This document shows, piece after piece, positions 23,005-31,384 of a DNA stretch of 64,000 bases; within the stretch, counting starts at the first letter, position 1, and every line of letters begins with the position of its first letter. Source of the stretch: DASRFA01 sp035651755 (lineage in GTDB: Bacteria > Desulfobacterota > Binatia > UBA12015); contig DASRFA010000041.1 of NCBI GenBank assembly GCA_035651755.1, positions 1 to 64,000 on the forward strand. The letters run 5' to 3'. The notes beneath the pieces are model-generated. The model saw nothing but the letters and a program-made list of their open reading frames with translations, ran no database searches and had not been told where the DNA came from. The translations under genes were made by a program, and so were the position numbers.

Positions 23005-24600
23005 TCAGCGTCCGGGCGGCGGCACGCGCGGGCGCAGCGACAACCCGTACTCGGCGCCGCGCCGGAGGAGCAGCGCGGACGCCCGCTCGGCGAGCGCCGC
23101 GATCGTGAGCGACGGGTTCACGCAGAGCGAGGTCGGCACCGCCGATCCGTCCGTCACGAAGATCCCGGGGTGGCCGCGCAGCTCGTGGTGGTCGTCGAGC
23201 GCCGAGGTCGCCGGGTCGTCGCCGATGCGGCAGGAGGCGAGCGGGTGCGCGCTGAGCGCGCTCGGCGTCGCGTCCCAGGTGTGGAACGTGGCGAGCCCGT
23301 CCTTCTCGACGATCGCGCGCGTCTCCGCGTCGGAGAGCTTCCAGCCCGCGCGCGTCTCCGGCGCGGGATCGAACCGGAGCTGCCCGAGGCAGGCGGCGGG
23401 AGCGATGCGGGAGAATGCGCCGGTCGGCGGCGGCGGTCCGAACGTTCCCTCGTTCGCGTCCTCCGTCATCGCGAGAACGGTGAGCCAAGATCGCCAGCGC
23501 GACGTGAGCGATCGCTTGTCGACGCCGAACCAGTTCGGGTCCCCCGCAGTGCCGTCGCCGGCCAGGATGTCGACGGTGGGCGGAAAGTAGATCTGCTGCA
23601 GCGAGAAGCGCGAGAACTCGGGCGCGCCCGGATCGAGGCGATCGAAGCTCATCGTGCCGATCGGCCTGCCGATCGCGTAGCCCTCGTAGGGGACGCCCGG
23701 CGCTCGCTCGAGGCCGAGCAGGCTCTCCACCTTCGCCTCGTCGAGCGCGGCGAGCGTCACGCGATCGCCGTTCGGCGAGAAGTAGCGACCGACCGCCGGC
23801 GGCACTCCGCCGAGCAGCGCGGCCGATCGCTGCAGCACGACGGGCGTCGCCATCGCGCCCGCCGCGAGCACGACGACCTTCGCCTCGATGACGCCGCCGT
23901 CGACCGGAACGCGGTAGTCGGACGGGTCGAGAACGGAGTAGGTGAGCGCGTAGCGATACCCCGGCGTGGCGGCCGGCCCGATCGTCTGGACCTCGTGCAG
24001 CGCCCGGATCTCGGCGCCCGCCGCCTCGGCGGCCGGGAGGTAGTTCAGGATCATCGATCGCTTCGCGCCGAACCGGCAGCCGACGAGCATCCAGTTGCAG
24101 TTCGTGCAGCGCGCGAGGTCGACCGCCACCGGGACCGGATTGCACGTGCGGCCCGCGCGGCTGCACGCCGCCGCCCACACGCCGCCGGCGTACGGCACGT
24201 CGTCCCAGTCCTGTCGCGCGACCGGAAGGATCCGCTCCACGCGGTCGTACCAGCGGTCGAGCGACCGGCGGGTGATCGACGCGGGCCACAGGCGGCGGCC
24301 GATCGTGCCGCGCCGGTCGAAGACGAACGACGGCGCCCGCAGCGACGCCGCGAAGTAGATCACGCTCGAGCCGCCGACGCAGTTGCCCGCGACGACGTCG
24401 ACGCCGTCGTTCAGGATGAGGTCGACGATCCGGTTGAACACGCCCACCTGCAGGGTGTGCTCGAACTCCTCGGTCGCGAGCCGTGGGCCGCGCTCGAGCA
24501 TCACCACCCGCGCGCCGGCCTCCGCGAGCGAGTACGCGGGGATCGCGCCCCCGAAGCCGGTGCCGATCACCACGACGTCGGTGGTCTCGACCGCGAGCAT
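23005..24600 (-). CDS. GMC-family FAD oxidoreductase (cholesterol oxidase-like)
   Basis: A 531-residue flavoenzyme. DVVVIGTGFGGAIPAYSLAEAGARVVMLERG near residues 8-38 is the FAD motif, and AGNCVGGSSVIYFAASLR follows. A Cys cluster, Cys165, Cys168 and Cys175 in ARCTNCNWMLVGCRFGAKRS, is common in bacterial members of this branch. The C-terminal active-site region is HPLASCRIGDD, GHPGIFVTDGSAVPTSLCVNPSLTIAALAERA. It probably oxidises an alcohol group of a sterol-like or other lipophilic substrate. The ATG at 24600 overlaps the stop of the upstream Tat-type gene by one base (TGATG). With that gene and the Cys-rich secreted protein it forms a three-gene operon, suggesting the complex works outside the cytoplasm. 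Confidence 0.88.
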   Translation of the reverse strand: MLAVETTDVVVIGTGFGGAIPAYSLAEAGARVVMLERGPRLATEEFEHTLQVGVFNRIVDLILNDGVDVVAGNCVGGSSVIYFAASLRAPSFVFDRRGTIGRRLWPASITRRSLDRWYDRVERILPVARQDWDDVPYAGGVWAAACSRAGRTCNPVPVAVDLARCTNCNWMLVGCRFGAKRSMILNYLPAAEAAGAEIRALHEVQTIGPAATPGYRYALTYSVLDPSDYRVPVDGGVIEAKVVVLAAGAMATPVVLQRSAALLGGVPPAVGRYFSPNGDRVTLAALDEAKVESLLGLERAPGVPYEGYAIGRPIGTMSFDRLDPGAPEFSRFSLQQIYFPPTVDILAGDGTAGDPNWFGVDKRSLTSRWRSWLTVLAMTEDANEGTFGPPPPTGAFSRIAPAACLGQLRFDPAPETRAGWKLSDAETRAIVEKDGLATFHTWDATPSALSAHPLASCRIGDDPATSALDDHHELRGHPGIFVTDGSAVPTSLCVNPSLTIAALAERASALLLRRGAEYGLSLRPRVPPPGR

Positions 24601-25277
24601 CAGAGCGGGCTCCCGCGCCGGCTGCGCGCACGGCGCGCGAGCGGACGGCGATACGACGCTTCGGCGAACCGCCAGAGGCCGTCGGAATCCGGAGCGGGAA
24701 AACCGATCGCCGCGAGGCCGGGGTGCCCGCCGCGCACGGCGTCCACCGTCGGCAGGTGGCCGGCGGTGTGGTACGCGAGGAACGCGAGGCCCGCGAGCGC
24801 GTACCAGACGAGGAAGTCCGGGCTCGCGCCGTCCAGCACTTCGACGAGTAGCTCGCTTCGCTCCGCGAACCCGAGCGCGACGAGCGGCGGCACCGTCGGA
24901 TCCAGCAAGATCCCGCGCGCCGCCGCGAACGCCGCCGCCCGCGCGTTCAGCAGCGCGACGTGCCCCGGCAGCGCCGGCGCGATGCCCGCCGCCGGAAGGA
25001 ACATGAGGTCGATCGCGCCCGCCTGGACCGCGCCCGGTCCCCCCGCCGCACCCGCGATCGGACGGTCCGCCGGCGAGCGCTTCTCGCCCGGGATGAGCGT
25101 GTCGGCAAAAGCCTCGAGCGTCGGCACGACGACGATCGGATCGGGGACTCCGGGCGGAGTCGTCTGCGCGAGCGCGGACGTCGGCCCGATGCGCCACGGC
25201 GACGCCTTCCACGCGACGGCCGCCGCCGCCGCGACGCGGAGGAGCCGCCGGCGCGTCAATGCAACAGACGGGCTCAC
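24600..25277 (-). CDS. Tat-exported small subunit, gluconate 2-dehydrogenase subunit 3-like
   Basis: The 225-residue product starts at a GTG (25277) overlapping the upstream stop (GTGA). The N-terminus ALTRRRLLRVAAAAAVAWKASPW has a twin-arginine motif with a hydrophobic stretch. The mature part begins DPIVVVPTLEAFADTLIPGEKRSPAD, matching the start of the gluconate 2-dehydrogenase subunit 3 family, helical proteins that accompany GMC flavoproteins. The C-terminal DFLVWYALAGLAFLAYHTAG.LP..D and GHPGLAAIGFP fit this family. Its likely role is to chaperone or co-export the folded flavin subunit encoded next. No haem-binding subunit lies adjacent, so the electron acceptor is unknown. Confidence 0.78.
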   Translation of the reverse strand: MSPSVALTRRRLLRVAAAAAVAWKASPWRIGPTSALAQTTPPGVPDPIVVVPTLEAFADTLIPGEKRSPADRPIAGAAGGPGAVQAGAIDLMFLPAAGIAPALPGHVALLNARAAAFAAARGILLDPTVPPLVALGFAERSELLVEVLDGASPDFLVWYALAGLAFLAYHTAGHLPTVDAVRGGHPGLAAIGFPAPDSDGLWRFAEASYRRPLARRARSRRGSPL

Positions 25278-26266
25278 GGGCACGACGTCGGCGTGCAGGC
25301 GTCGCAGCAGCTCGCGCGTGCGCCCAGGCAGGCCGTCCCGCCGCGCGGCGCACGGCACGTGTCGGCGCGTCGCTTGACGCTGCAGCTCGAGCGGCCGCTC
25401 GAGAGCGTCCGGCAGCAGGTGACGGCGCCCGCACGGCCGCACGTGGAGCGGCGCGCGCAATCGACGACCGCGCCGCGGCAACGCGCCGGAAGGCGCCCGG
25501 CGGCGACGTCCTCGTCGGCGGACTGCGAGACGCAGCGCGCGTGCGCGCCGGGCGACGTCGCGCTCGCGCAGTCGCAGCGCTCGGCCGCGGCCGCCCGTGC
25601 GGCGGCGACCGCGCACGGATCGCCGAGTCCCTCGCCGCAGCGACGCGCGTCGGCGTCGCCGGCGGGGCATGCGGGATCCGGCGCGGCCCCGAGACACACC
25701 GTGGCGCCGCCGCCCCCATTCGTTCCGTCTCCGAAGCCGCGGATCAGCGCCGCGAGATCGGCATCGATCGGCTCGACCGCGGTCGCGGCCTGGTCGACGC
25801 TCGCCGGCACACCGGCGATCGAGAAGTTCCGCAGTCGCCCGGCCGCGACGCCGCTTCCCTTGTCGAACCAGTAGCTTCCGTCCCAGCGCACGAGCGAAGG
25901 TGTCGCGGGGTCGAGCTGCACGCTCCAGTGGTCCTGCTGCCAGTACCGGCACTTCGGGATCGCGGCGGCGAAGCGCGCGGGCTCGGCCGCGAGAAAGCGC
26001 ACCGCGCCGCCGTTCGAGGCGGTGATGTCGCGCTTTTGGTACTCGACGCAAAGCGGGTCGTCGGGGATCCCTTCGATCGGCGGCGGCTCACCCTCGTCGA
26101 AGCGGTGCACGGTGCACATCCCCGCGAACGGCGGCTCGGCGAAGGGCGCGACGGCGGGGCTCGTCTGTGCCGCCGCGGGCGCCGCGATGGCCGCGGCCGC
26201 GATGAGCGCGGCCGCGAGGCGTCCCCGCGAGCGGCGAGCGCGGGGCGGGCGGCTCTTCGTCGTCAT
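25274..26266 (-). CDS. Secreted protein with Cys-rich C-terminal domain
   Basis: A 330-residue protein. The N-terminus has an Arg-rich start and a hydrophobic stretch LAAALIAAAAIAAPAAAQ (signal peptide, cut near residue 34). The central domain contains KCRYWQQDHWSVQLDPATPSLVRWDGSYWFDKG. From about residue 215 the sequence is a Cys-rich module (CLGAAPDPACPAGDADARRC, then RCDCASATSPGAHARCVSQ, CRGAVVDCARRSTCGRAGAVTCC and a final ASCCDACTPTSCP) with about 18 Cys, presumably disulfide-bonded. I have seen similar modules in deltaproteobacterial and Binatota-like genomes, but no function is assigned. First gene of the operon with the Tat subunit and the GMC oxidoreductase, so it may be the extracellular partner or substrate-binding component. 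Confidence 0.72.
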   Translation of the reverse strand: MTTKSRPPRARRSRGRLAAALIAAAAIAAPAAAQTSPAVAPFAEPPFAGMCTVHRFDEGEPPPIEGIPDDPLCVEYQKRDITASNGGAVRFLAAEPARFAAAIPKCRYWQQDHWSVQLDPATPSLVRWDGSYWFDKGSGVAAGRLRNFSIAGVPASVDQAATAVEPIDADLAALIRGFGDGTNGGGGATVCLGAAPDPACPAGDADARRCGEGLGDPCAVAAARAAAAERCDCASATSPGAHARCVSQSADEDVAAGRLPARCRGAVVDCARRSTCGRAGAVTCCRTLSSGRSSCSVKRRADTCRAPRGGTACLGARASCCDACTPTSCP

Positions 26267-26353
26267 GGACGAACGGTTTGCCGCGAGCCGGCGCGAAACG
26301 ACAGGCCGTACTTTTTCTTGTCGACCGCGTGTTTCTTCGGAACCGAGGCCCGA

Positions 26354-26992
26354 TCAACCGGCCGCGCCGGGCGGCTTCCCGAGCATCGTCCGGAACGTGA
26401 TCGAATGGCGGAGCGCCTTCGTCGGCGAGATCGCATGCTGCCAGCGCCAGCGCGCCTCCTCCCGGATCACGTAGGCGGAGCGCGGCTCGAGCACGAGGAC
26501 GAGCGACCGCAGGCCGGCGTGCTTCCGGTGCGGGTACGGGCGGAGGCGCATCCGGCATGGGGAGCCGAGCGACACGCCCACGACGACCCCGAAGAGCGGC
26601 ACGTCGCGATGCCAGCCGAGCGGCGTCCCGGGCGCGTACTCGGCGACCGTGCACTGGCGGAGGTCCTCGAGCGGGATGCCGCTCCACTCCGCGACGCGCG
26701 AGCGCAGCGGGTGCAGGAACGGCGGCAGGGGCGGTGCCGGCAGCGGCGCGTTCGTGCCGAAGTCGTAGCCCGCACCGAAGCTCGCGATCCGCCGCCGCGC
26801 GGTGAACTCCTTGTAGCGCGCTTCCGCCAGCGGAAGGTCGCGGATCCGCGCGAGGAGATCGCGCTCCTCGACCTCGGTCAGGAAATCAGGCCGGTAGACG
26901 AGCCCTTCCGGTAGCCCGCTCGCGGACGCCCGAGACGGATCGGGGGTCGGGTCGAAGAGCTCGGGCTGCTCGTGCTTGCTCGGCGCTCGCAA
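26354..26992 (-). CDS. AlkB-like Fe(II)/2-oxoglutarate dioxygenase
   Basis: A 212-residue protein with the AlkB jelly-roll pattern: LVYRPDFLTEVEERDLLARI, then RRIASFGAGYDFG, then CTVAEYAPGTPLGWHRDVPLFG with iron ligands His128 and Asp130, AYVIREEARWRWQHAISP with His186 as the likely third ligand, and RHSITFRTM with Arg195 and Arg201 for 2-oxoglutarate and substrate. AlkB-family enzymes remove alkyl groups from nucleic acid bases or proteins by oxidative demethylation. The branch resembles plant and bacterial AlkB homologues more than E. coli AlkB. Monocistronic: about 90 nt from the downstream operon, on the same strand. The first 25 residues are low-complexity. Confidence 0.86.
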   Translation of the reverse strand: MRAPSKHEQPELFDPTPDPSRASASGLPEGLVYRPDFLTEVEERDLLARIRDLPLAEARYKEFTARRRIASFGAGYDFGTNAPLPAPPLPPFLHPLRSRVAEWSGIPLEDLRQCTVAEYAPGTPLGWHRDVPLFGVVVGVSLGSPCRMRLRPYPHRKHAGLRSLVLVLEPRSAYVIREEARWRWQHAISPTKALRHSITFRTMLGKPPGAAG

Positions 26993-27096
26993 TCTCCTTC
27001 GCCTCGTCAGAGTCTAACGCCGGTCGCGGTCGGTTCCAGCGCTCCCCGTTCAAGATCGTCCGCGCCGCGTCGATACAACCCCGGAGGGGTCATTCG

Positions 27097-27906
27097 ATGC
27101 GGTCGATGAAAAAGACGTCCGTCCACCTCGTGCTCGCCGCCACCGTGGCGTCATGGAGCGCGCTGGTCGGCCTGCGGCAGGACGCCGTGGCCGAGCCCGA
27201 GTCGCCGTTCGTCGTGTGCGAGGACCAGCGCTACGCGCTCTGCGCGTCGGCCGAGTGCTTCGTCTACAACCTGGTCGCGTACTGCGCGTGCGACATCGAG
27301 CGCGGCGACAGCATCAGCACGCGTCTGTCGTTCGACGGCCCGACCGGCGAGCACGATGTCTGCGACGTCAACCGTGTCGGCCGCTTCAACGGCTACATGG
27401 TGAGTACGTACAGCCTGCCGGCGGGCGTCACGAAGGGCGGGACCGGCGCGGTGTACACGTGTCCCGGTCCCGAGAACGCGCACGGTGGAGTCGCGGCGCC
27501 GGTCGCCTACGCGCAGTGCGACGGCGCGATCTGCTTCACGAGCTCGATCGCCCGGCGCTTTCCCGGCTTCCCGGAGCGGCTCGATCTCGACGAGATCATC
27601 TGCTCCTGCCCGATCTCGACGTCGGCGACACCGGGCAGCACCACGCCTCTCGGGTACCAGATGTTCGGGCCGTACGATCCGACCGCGCCGCCGGGGCAGC
27701 GCTGCAGCGACTCGGGGTGCGCGTTCTGCAGCGTCGCGAGCCCGACCGGCGACGGCACCACGCTGCGGGTCGGGAGCCCGACGGGCAGCGCGGACGTCTT
27801 GACGCTCAAGCTCGACGGTCCGCCGCTTCCGGATCTCAACCGCTGCGAGTGCAAGTGCGAGACGGCGGGCGACGGAACGACGTCGTGCTCGGTCGTCGAG
27901 CCGTGA
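27097..27906 (+). CDS. Cys-rich secreted hypothetical protein
   Basis: A 269-residue protein with a GGAGGGG ribosome-binding site 7 nt before the ATG. The N-terminus MRSMKKTSVHLVLAATVASW is a signal peptide. The mature chain has about 18 Cys, arranged in repeated pattern. CDGAICFTSSIARRFPGF followed by IICSCPIS echoes the earlier CASAECFVYNLVAYCACDIERG, suggesting an internal duplication. A GGAGGGG-to-start spacing and high GC3 support coding. No family was recognised. An even Cys count suggests extracellular disulfides. The gene is isolated between the AlkB-like gene and a small convergent ORF. Confidence 0.75.
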   Translation: MRSMKKTSVHLVLAATVASWSALVGLRQDAVAEPESPFVVCEDQRYALCASAECFVYNLVAYCACDIERGDSISTRLSFDGPTGEHDVCDVNRVGRFNGYMVSTYSLPAGVTKGGTGAVYTCPGPENAHGGVAAPVAYAQCDGAICFTSSIARRFPGFPERLDLDEIICSCPISTSATPGSTTPLGYQMFGPYDPTAPPGQRCSDSGCAFCSVASPTGDGTTLRVGSPTGSADVLTLKLDGPPLPDLNRCECKCETAGDGTTSCSVVEP

Positions 27907-27936
27907 TCGCGTGAAGCGCGTCGGTCGGCCGGCGCG

Positions 27937-28245
27937 CTAAGACCGCGCCGGCGCCGGCGCGGCGGCGTACGCCGGCGTCACGCCGACGAGCTTCTCGAGA
28001 CGCGCCACGACGTCCGCGCCGCGCTCGACGAGCCGCCGCGTCCTTCCCACGTACGCCTCGACGACCTCCATCGCGTCGGCTTCGCTCTCGGCTCGAGAGC
28101 GCGGGATCACGTCGACGGAAACCGCGACGCCGACCGCGACGGCGGGCTCGGCCGGCGCCGCCGCGAGCCGCGCGGCCCCGAAGACCAGCGCGCCCGCCGC
28201 GACCGCGGCGCCGGTCGCAGCGATGCCGCCGCCCGCGGGTTGCAA
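27937..28245 (-). CDS. Small hypothetical protein, possibly exported
   Basis: The frame of 102 codons has a TTG start and no ribosome-binding site, so it is uncertain. Codon usage has the local G/C third-position bias. The N-terminal part GIAATGAAVAAGALVFGAARLAAA is hydrophobic (signal or anchor). The rest carries a charged helix (ESEADAMEVVEAYVGRTRRLVERGADVVARLEKLVG) and ends in AYAAAPAPARS. It diverges from the metallo-beta-lactamase gene across the palindrome at 28249-28263. No family recognised. Confidence 0.4.
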   Translation of the reverse strand: MQPAGGGIAATGAAVAAGALVFGAARLAAAPAEPAVAVGVAVSVDVIPRSRAESEADAMEVVEAYVGRTRRLVERGADVVARLEKLVGVTPAYAAAPAPARS

Positions 28246-28248
28246 ATA

Positions 28249-28263
28249 TGCACTCGGAGTGCA
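28249..28263. promoter_or_regulatory. 15-bp palindrome, probable operator
   Basis: TGCACTCGGAGTGCA is a perfect 7+1+7 dyad in an A/T-rich pocket (AAATA on one side, ATTAT on the other) that contrasts with the GC-rich surroundings. It sits 39 nt before the GTG of the metallo-beta-lactamase gene, where a promoter -10/-35 would lie. A dimeric repressor site is the natural reading. No regulator gene adjoins. Confidence 0.6.
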
Positions 28264-28301
28264 ATTATCCCGCGCCCGAAGGTCGTCCGGAGGAGGCTCC
28301 C

Positions 28302-29357
28302 GTGGACATTCCCACCACCGCGCGCCGGCCGTGGCCGCAACTCGCCGTCGGCGGCGCGCTCGCGTTCGCGATCGGCGCGGCGGGCTGCGATCGCATCGTC
28401 GACCGGCAGATCGAGCGAAACCTCTCGCGTACCGACACGGCGCTGCTCGAATCCCCCGACATGACCGTCGTCCTCTGCGGGACCGGCTCGCCGCTCCCCG
28501 ACCGCGAACGAGCCGGCGCGTGCACGGCGATCGTCGCGGGCGGGCAGGTCTTCCTCGTGGACGTCGGCCCGGGCTCGTGGGAGACGCTCGACCTCGCCGA
28601 CGTCCCGACGTCCGCCGTCGGCGCCGTGTTCTTGACGCACTTCCACTCCGATCACCTGGGCGACCTCGGCGAGGCGATCACCCAGAGCTGGATCGCCGGC
28701 CGGCGCGAGCCGCTCGACGTCTACGGACCGGACGGCGTCGCGGCGGTGGTCGACGGCTTCCAGGCCGCGTACGCGGCGGACGCGCGCTATCGCGTCGCGC
28801 ACCACGGCGAGAGCACCCTGCCCGCGGCCGGCGCGCGCGCGGTCGCGCACGCGATCGCGCTGCCCGACGACCCGCTCGGCGCCGTCCCGGTCGTCGACCG
28901 TGCCGGCGTCCGCGTGAGCGCGTTTCGCGTCGATCACCAGCCGGTCGAGCCGGCGGTCGGCTATCGCTTCGACTACCGCGGTCGGTCCGTCGTCGTCTCG
29001 GGCGACACCCGGAAGAGCGCGTCCCTCGCGAAGAACGCCGCCGGCGCCGATCTCCTCGTGCACGAGGCGCTGCAGCGCGACGCGATCGCCCGCGTCGTCG
29101 CGGTCGCGCAGCGCACCGGAAGGACGCGGCTCGCGAAGCTCGCGGGCGACATCCCGGGCTATCACACGAGCCCGGTCGAGGCGGCGGAGGTCGCGCGCGA
29201 GGCCGGCGTCAAGCGTCTCGTCCTGACGCACCTCGTGCCGGGCCCGAACAACTTCATCACGCGCCGGATGTTCCTCTCCGGGGTTTCCGACGCGTTCCCG
29301 GGCGACGTCGTCCTGGGAGAGGACGGGATGCGATTCACGCTCACGCCGGCGTCGTGA
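28302..29357 (+). CDS. Metallo-beta-lactamase-fold hydrolase, predicted lipoprotein
   Basis: A GTG at 28302 follows AGGAGG at ideal spacing. The ORF is open from 28248 but lacks a better start. The 351-residue product begins with a signal peptide ending in a lipobox (AFAIGAAGC, Cys29). The hydrolase domain starts VVLCGTGSPLPDRERAG. The metal-binding motif HFHSDHLGD is at residues 113-121, followed by SGDTRKSASLAKNAAGADLLVHEAL and a late LVLTHLVPG. The order and spacing resemble the RNase Z/arylsulfatase-like branch of the superfamily rather than beta-lactamases. Likely a periplasmic esterase, phosphodiesterase or sulfatase; the substrate is unknown. The sulfatase gene starts 35 nt downstream, so a shared substrate is plausible. 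Confidence 0.85.
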   Translation: MDIPTTARRPWPQLAVGGALAFAIGAAGCDRIVDRQIERNLSRTDTALLESPDMTVVLCGTGSPLPDRERAGACTAIVAGGQVFLVDVGPGSWETLDLADVPTSAVGAVFLTHFHSDHLGDLGEAITQSWIAGRREPLDVYGPDGVAAVVDGFQAAYAADARYRVAHHGESTLPAAGARAVAHAIALPDDPLGAVPVVDRAGVRVSAFRVDHQPVEPAVGYRFDYRGRSVVVSGDTRKSASLAKNAAGADLLVHEALQRDAIARVVAVAQRTGRTRLAKLAGDIPGYHTSPVEAAEVAREAGVKRLVLTHLVPGPNNFITRRMFLSGVSDAFPGDVVLGEDGMRFTLTPAS

Positions 29358-29392
29358 GCGCGGTCCCGAGCGGACTCGCAGGGAGAGCGGAC

Positions 29393-30970
29393 ATGGGACG
29401 GAAGATCCTCTTCATCACCACCGACCAGCAGCGCTGGGACGCGCTCGGATGCAACGGCGGCACCATCGCGCGGACGCCGGTCGCGGATCGACTTTCCGCG
29501 ACCGGCATCAACTTCGCGCGCGCGCACAACCAGAACACGGTCTGCACGCCGGCGCGCTCCACGATGCTGACCGGCCAGCACGCGCGCAGCCACGGCGTCG
29601 TCGCGAACGGCGTCGCGCTTCCGGCCGACGCGCCGAGCGTCGCCGCGTGGCTCAAGGAGAAAGCCGGCTATCGCACGGCGCTCATCGGGAAGGCGCACTT
29701 CGAGCCGGCGTTCGACATGAAGGGTCGCTGGTTCGAGAACCGGATGGCGCGCGAGGGCTCGACCGGGCCGTTCCGCGGCTTCGACCACCTCGAGCTCGCG
29801 ATGCACGGCCCGATCGGCGGCTGGCACTACTCGCTCTGGCTGCAGGAGAACTTCCCGGGCGAGACGGGCGGCTTCGCACCGCTTCTCTCCGCGCGCGGCG
29901 GCGGCGACACGGGCGCGCCGGAGGTCGCCTACAATCCCATCCCGCGCGAGCACTACCACACCGACTGGATCGCCGACCGCACGATCGCGTGGCTCGACGC
30001 GCTCGCGCCCGACGACGACTGGTTCCTCTGGATGAGCTTCCCCGACCCGCATCACCCGTGGGATCCGCCCGCCTCCGAGGCGCGCCGCATCCGCTGGCAG
30101 GACCTCGACCTGCCGCCGGGCCACCCGGGATCGCGCGATCGCATCGTCGAGGTCCTCGCGCAGAAGCCGCGCCACTGGCTCGACTGGTACGAGGGCTGCT
30201 TCGCCAACAACGAGGGCGGCCCGATGACCTTCGTCCCGCACCGCCTCACCGACGACCAGATCCGCGAGGTGAACGCGCTCACGCACGTCGAGAACGAGCT
30301 CGTCGACGAGGCGTGCGGCCGCGTGCTCGCGCGCATCGCCGAGCGCGGCTGGGACGCCGACACCGACGTGTTCTTCACGACCGATCACGGCGAGCTGCAG
30401 GGCGACTACGGGCTGCTCTACAAGGGGCCGTACCACGTCGACGCGCTGATGCGCGTCCCGCTCCTGTGGCGGCCGGCGCCGTCGGCGGGGATCGCGCCGG
30501 CGTCGGTGCCCGAGCCGGTCGGCCATCTCGACCTCGCTCCCACCTTCTGCGCGATCGCCGGCGTCGAGGCGGCGCCGTGGATGGAAGGCGCCCCGCTGCC
30601 GACGGCGCCCGGCTCCGGACGCGAGCGCGTGATCACCGAGTGGGACAGCCAGTTCGCGCAGATCGGCATGCATCTCCGGACGATCCACCGCGACGGCTTC
30701 ACGTGCACCGTGTACGAGAAGACGACGCGCGACTGGGGCTACGACCTCGCGCGCGTCCTGCGCGCGTTCGGCTCCGACGCTCCGCTGCCGGACATCCGGT
30801 ACGACGGCAGCGAGGGCGAGCTGTACGACGTCGCCGCCGACCCGCACCAGTGGCGGAACCTGTGGAGCGATCCGGGATACGCGCGCCTCAAGTCGGATCT
30901 CATCGCCGACCTCTACGACCACCTCCCCGCGCCGCGCGTCCCGAGCCTGAAGGTCGAGGCGCCCGCCTGA
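29393..30970 (+). CDS. Type I sulfatase (arylsulfatase family)
   Basis: A 525-residue protein from the ATG at 29393 (GGGAGAG upstream). ILFITTDQQRWDALGCNGG provides the first Asp ligands. NTVCTPARSTMLTGQHARSHG contains the C-x-P-x-R motif whose Cys51 is converted to formylglycine by FGE. GKAHFEP, DPHHPWDPP, FFTTDHGELQGDYGLLYKGPYH and VGHLDLAPTFCAIAG complete the active site and fold. No signal peptide is seen, so it is probably cytoplasmic. The substrate could be a sulfate or phosphonate ester. It follows the metallo-beta-lactamase gene in one transcription unit. No FGE gene is in the window. Confidence 0.92.
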   Translation: MGRKILFITTDQQRWDALGCNGGTIARTPVADRLSATGINFARAHNQNTVCTPARSTMLTGQHARSHGVVANGVALPADAPSVAAWLKEKAGYRTALIGKAHFEPAFDMKGRWFENRMAREGSTGPFRGFDHLELAMHGPIGGWHYSLWLQENFPGETGGFAPLLSARGGGDTGAPEVAYNPIPREHYHTDWIADRTIAWLDALAPDDDWFLWMSFPDPHHPWDPPASEARRIRWQDLDLPPGHPGSRDRIVEVLAQKPRHWLDWYEGCFANNEGGPMTFVPHRLTDDQIREVNALTHVENELVDEACGRVLARIAERGWDADTDVFFTTDHGELQGDYGLLYKGPYHVDALMRVPLLWRPAPSAGIAPASVPEPVGHLDLAPTFCAIAGVEAAPWMEGAPLPTAPGSGRERVITEWDSQFAQIGMHLRTIHRDGFTCTVYEKTTRDWGYDLARVLRAFGSDAPLPDIRYDGSEGELYDVAADPHQWRNLWSDPGYARLKSDLIADLYDHLPAPRVPSLKVEAPA

Positions 30971-30993
30971 CGCGGCGAACTCGCGACGCGGCT

Positions 30994-31041
30994 GAAAAAG
31001 AAAAAGAAAAAGCCGGCTCGGGAACGTGTCCCGAGCCGGCT
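30994..31041 (-). terminator. Strong intrinsic terminator for the minus strand
   Basis: A perfect 13-bp stem (AGCCGGCTCGGGA, 31011-31023, with 31029-31041) around a 5-nt loop. On the minus strand it is followed directly by a T-rich tract complementary to GAAAAAGAAAAAGAAAAA (30994-31010). It terminates the small membrane protein transcript (31356-31132) and lies 41 nt past the sulfatase stop on the other side, so it may act in both directions. Confidence 0.85.
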
Positions 31042-31131
31042 GGTGAGACCGCTGCCGTTTCGCGGAGGGTGAGGCGATCGGCGGCGGTCGAACCGGACCT
31101 CACCGGTTCGCGGGGGTCACCCGAAGCGCCG

Positions 31132-31356
31132 TCAAGCAGGACGGGGCAGCGGGTGAATGCGCGTGGTCGGCCTCGGCGTGGGCGAAGGCGAGGGCCCGAA
31201 GGTCACGTGCTGGAGACGCATCACGATGCCGAGACCCGAGCCGACGAGCGCGGCGAGCAGGATGATCCCGAGGTAGCCGAGCGGCGTCGCGTCGAACGCG
31301 AGCGTGCCTGTCGGGACCGCCGTGAAAGCATCGAGAATCGCACCGAACGCGTACAT
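31132..31356 (-). CDS. Small membrane protein with a sigma-54-type promoter
   Basis: A 74-residue protein with an AGGAGG ribosome-binding site. A first polar-hydrophobic segment (MYAFGAILDAFTAVPTG) is followed by one transmembrane helix, LGYLGIILLAALVGSGLGIVM, about residues 28-47, and a Pro/Ser/Thr-rich tail. No family recognised. It is preceded by a near-consensus -24/-12 promoter (31385-31400) and followed by a strong terminator, so it is a monocistronic unit. It diverges from the two-kinase/activator operon at 31942-37638, making it a likely target or output of that system. Confidence 0.7.
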   Translation of the reverse strand: MYAFGAILDAFTAVPTGTLAFDATPLGYLGIILLAALVGSGLGIVMRLQHVTFGPSPSPTPRPTTRIHPLPRPA

Positions 31357-31384
31357 GGTTTCGTACCTCCTGGCGGCGCGTCAA

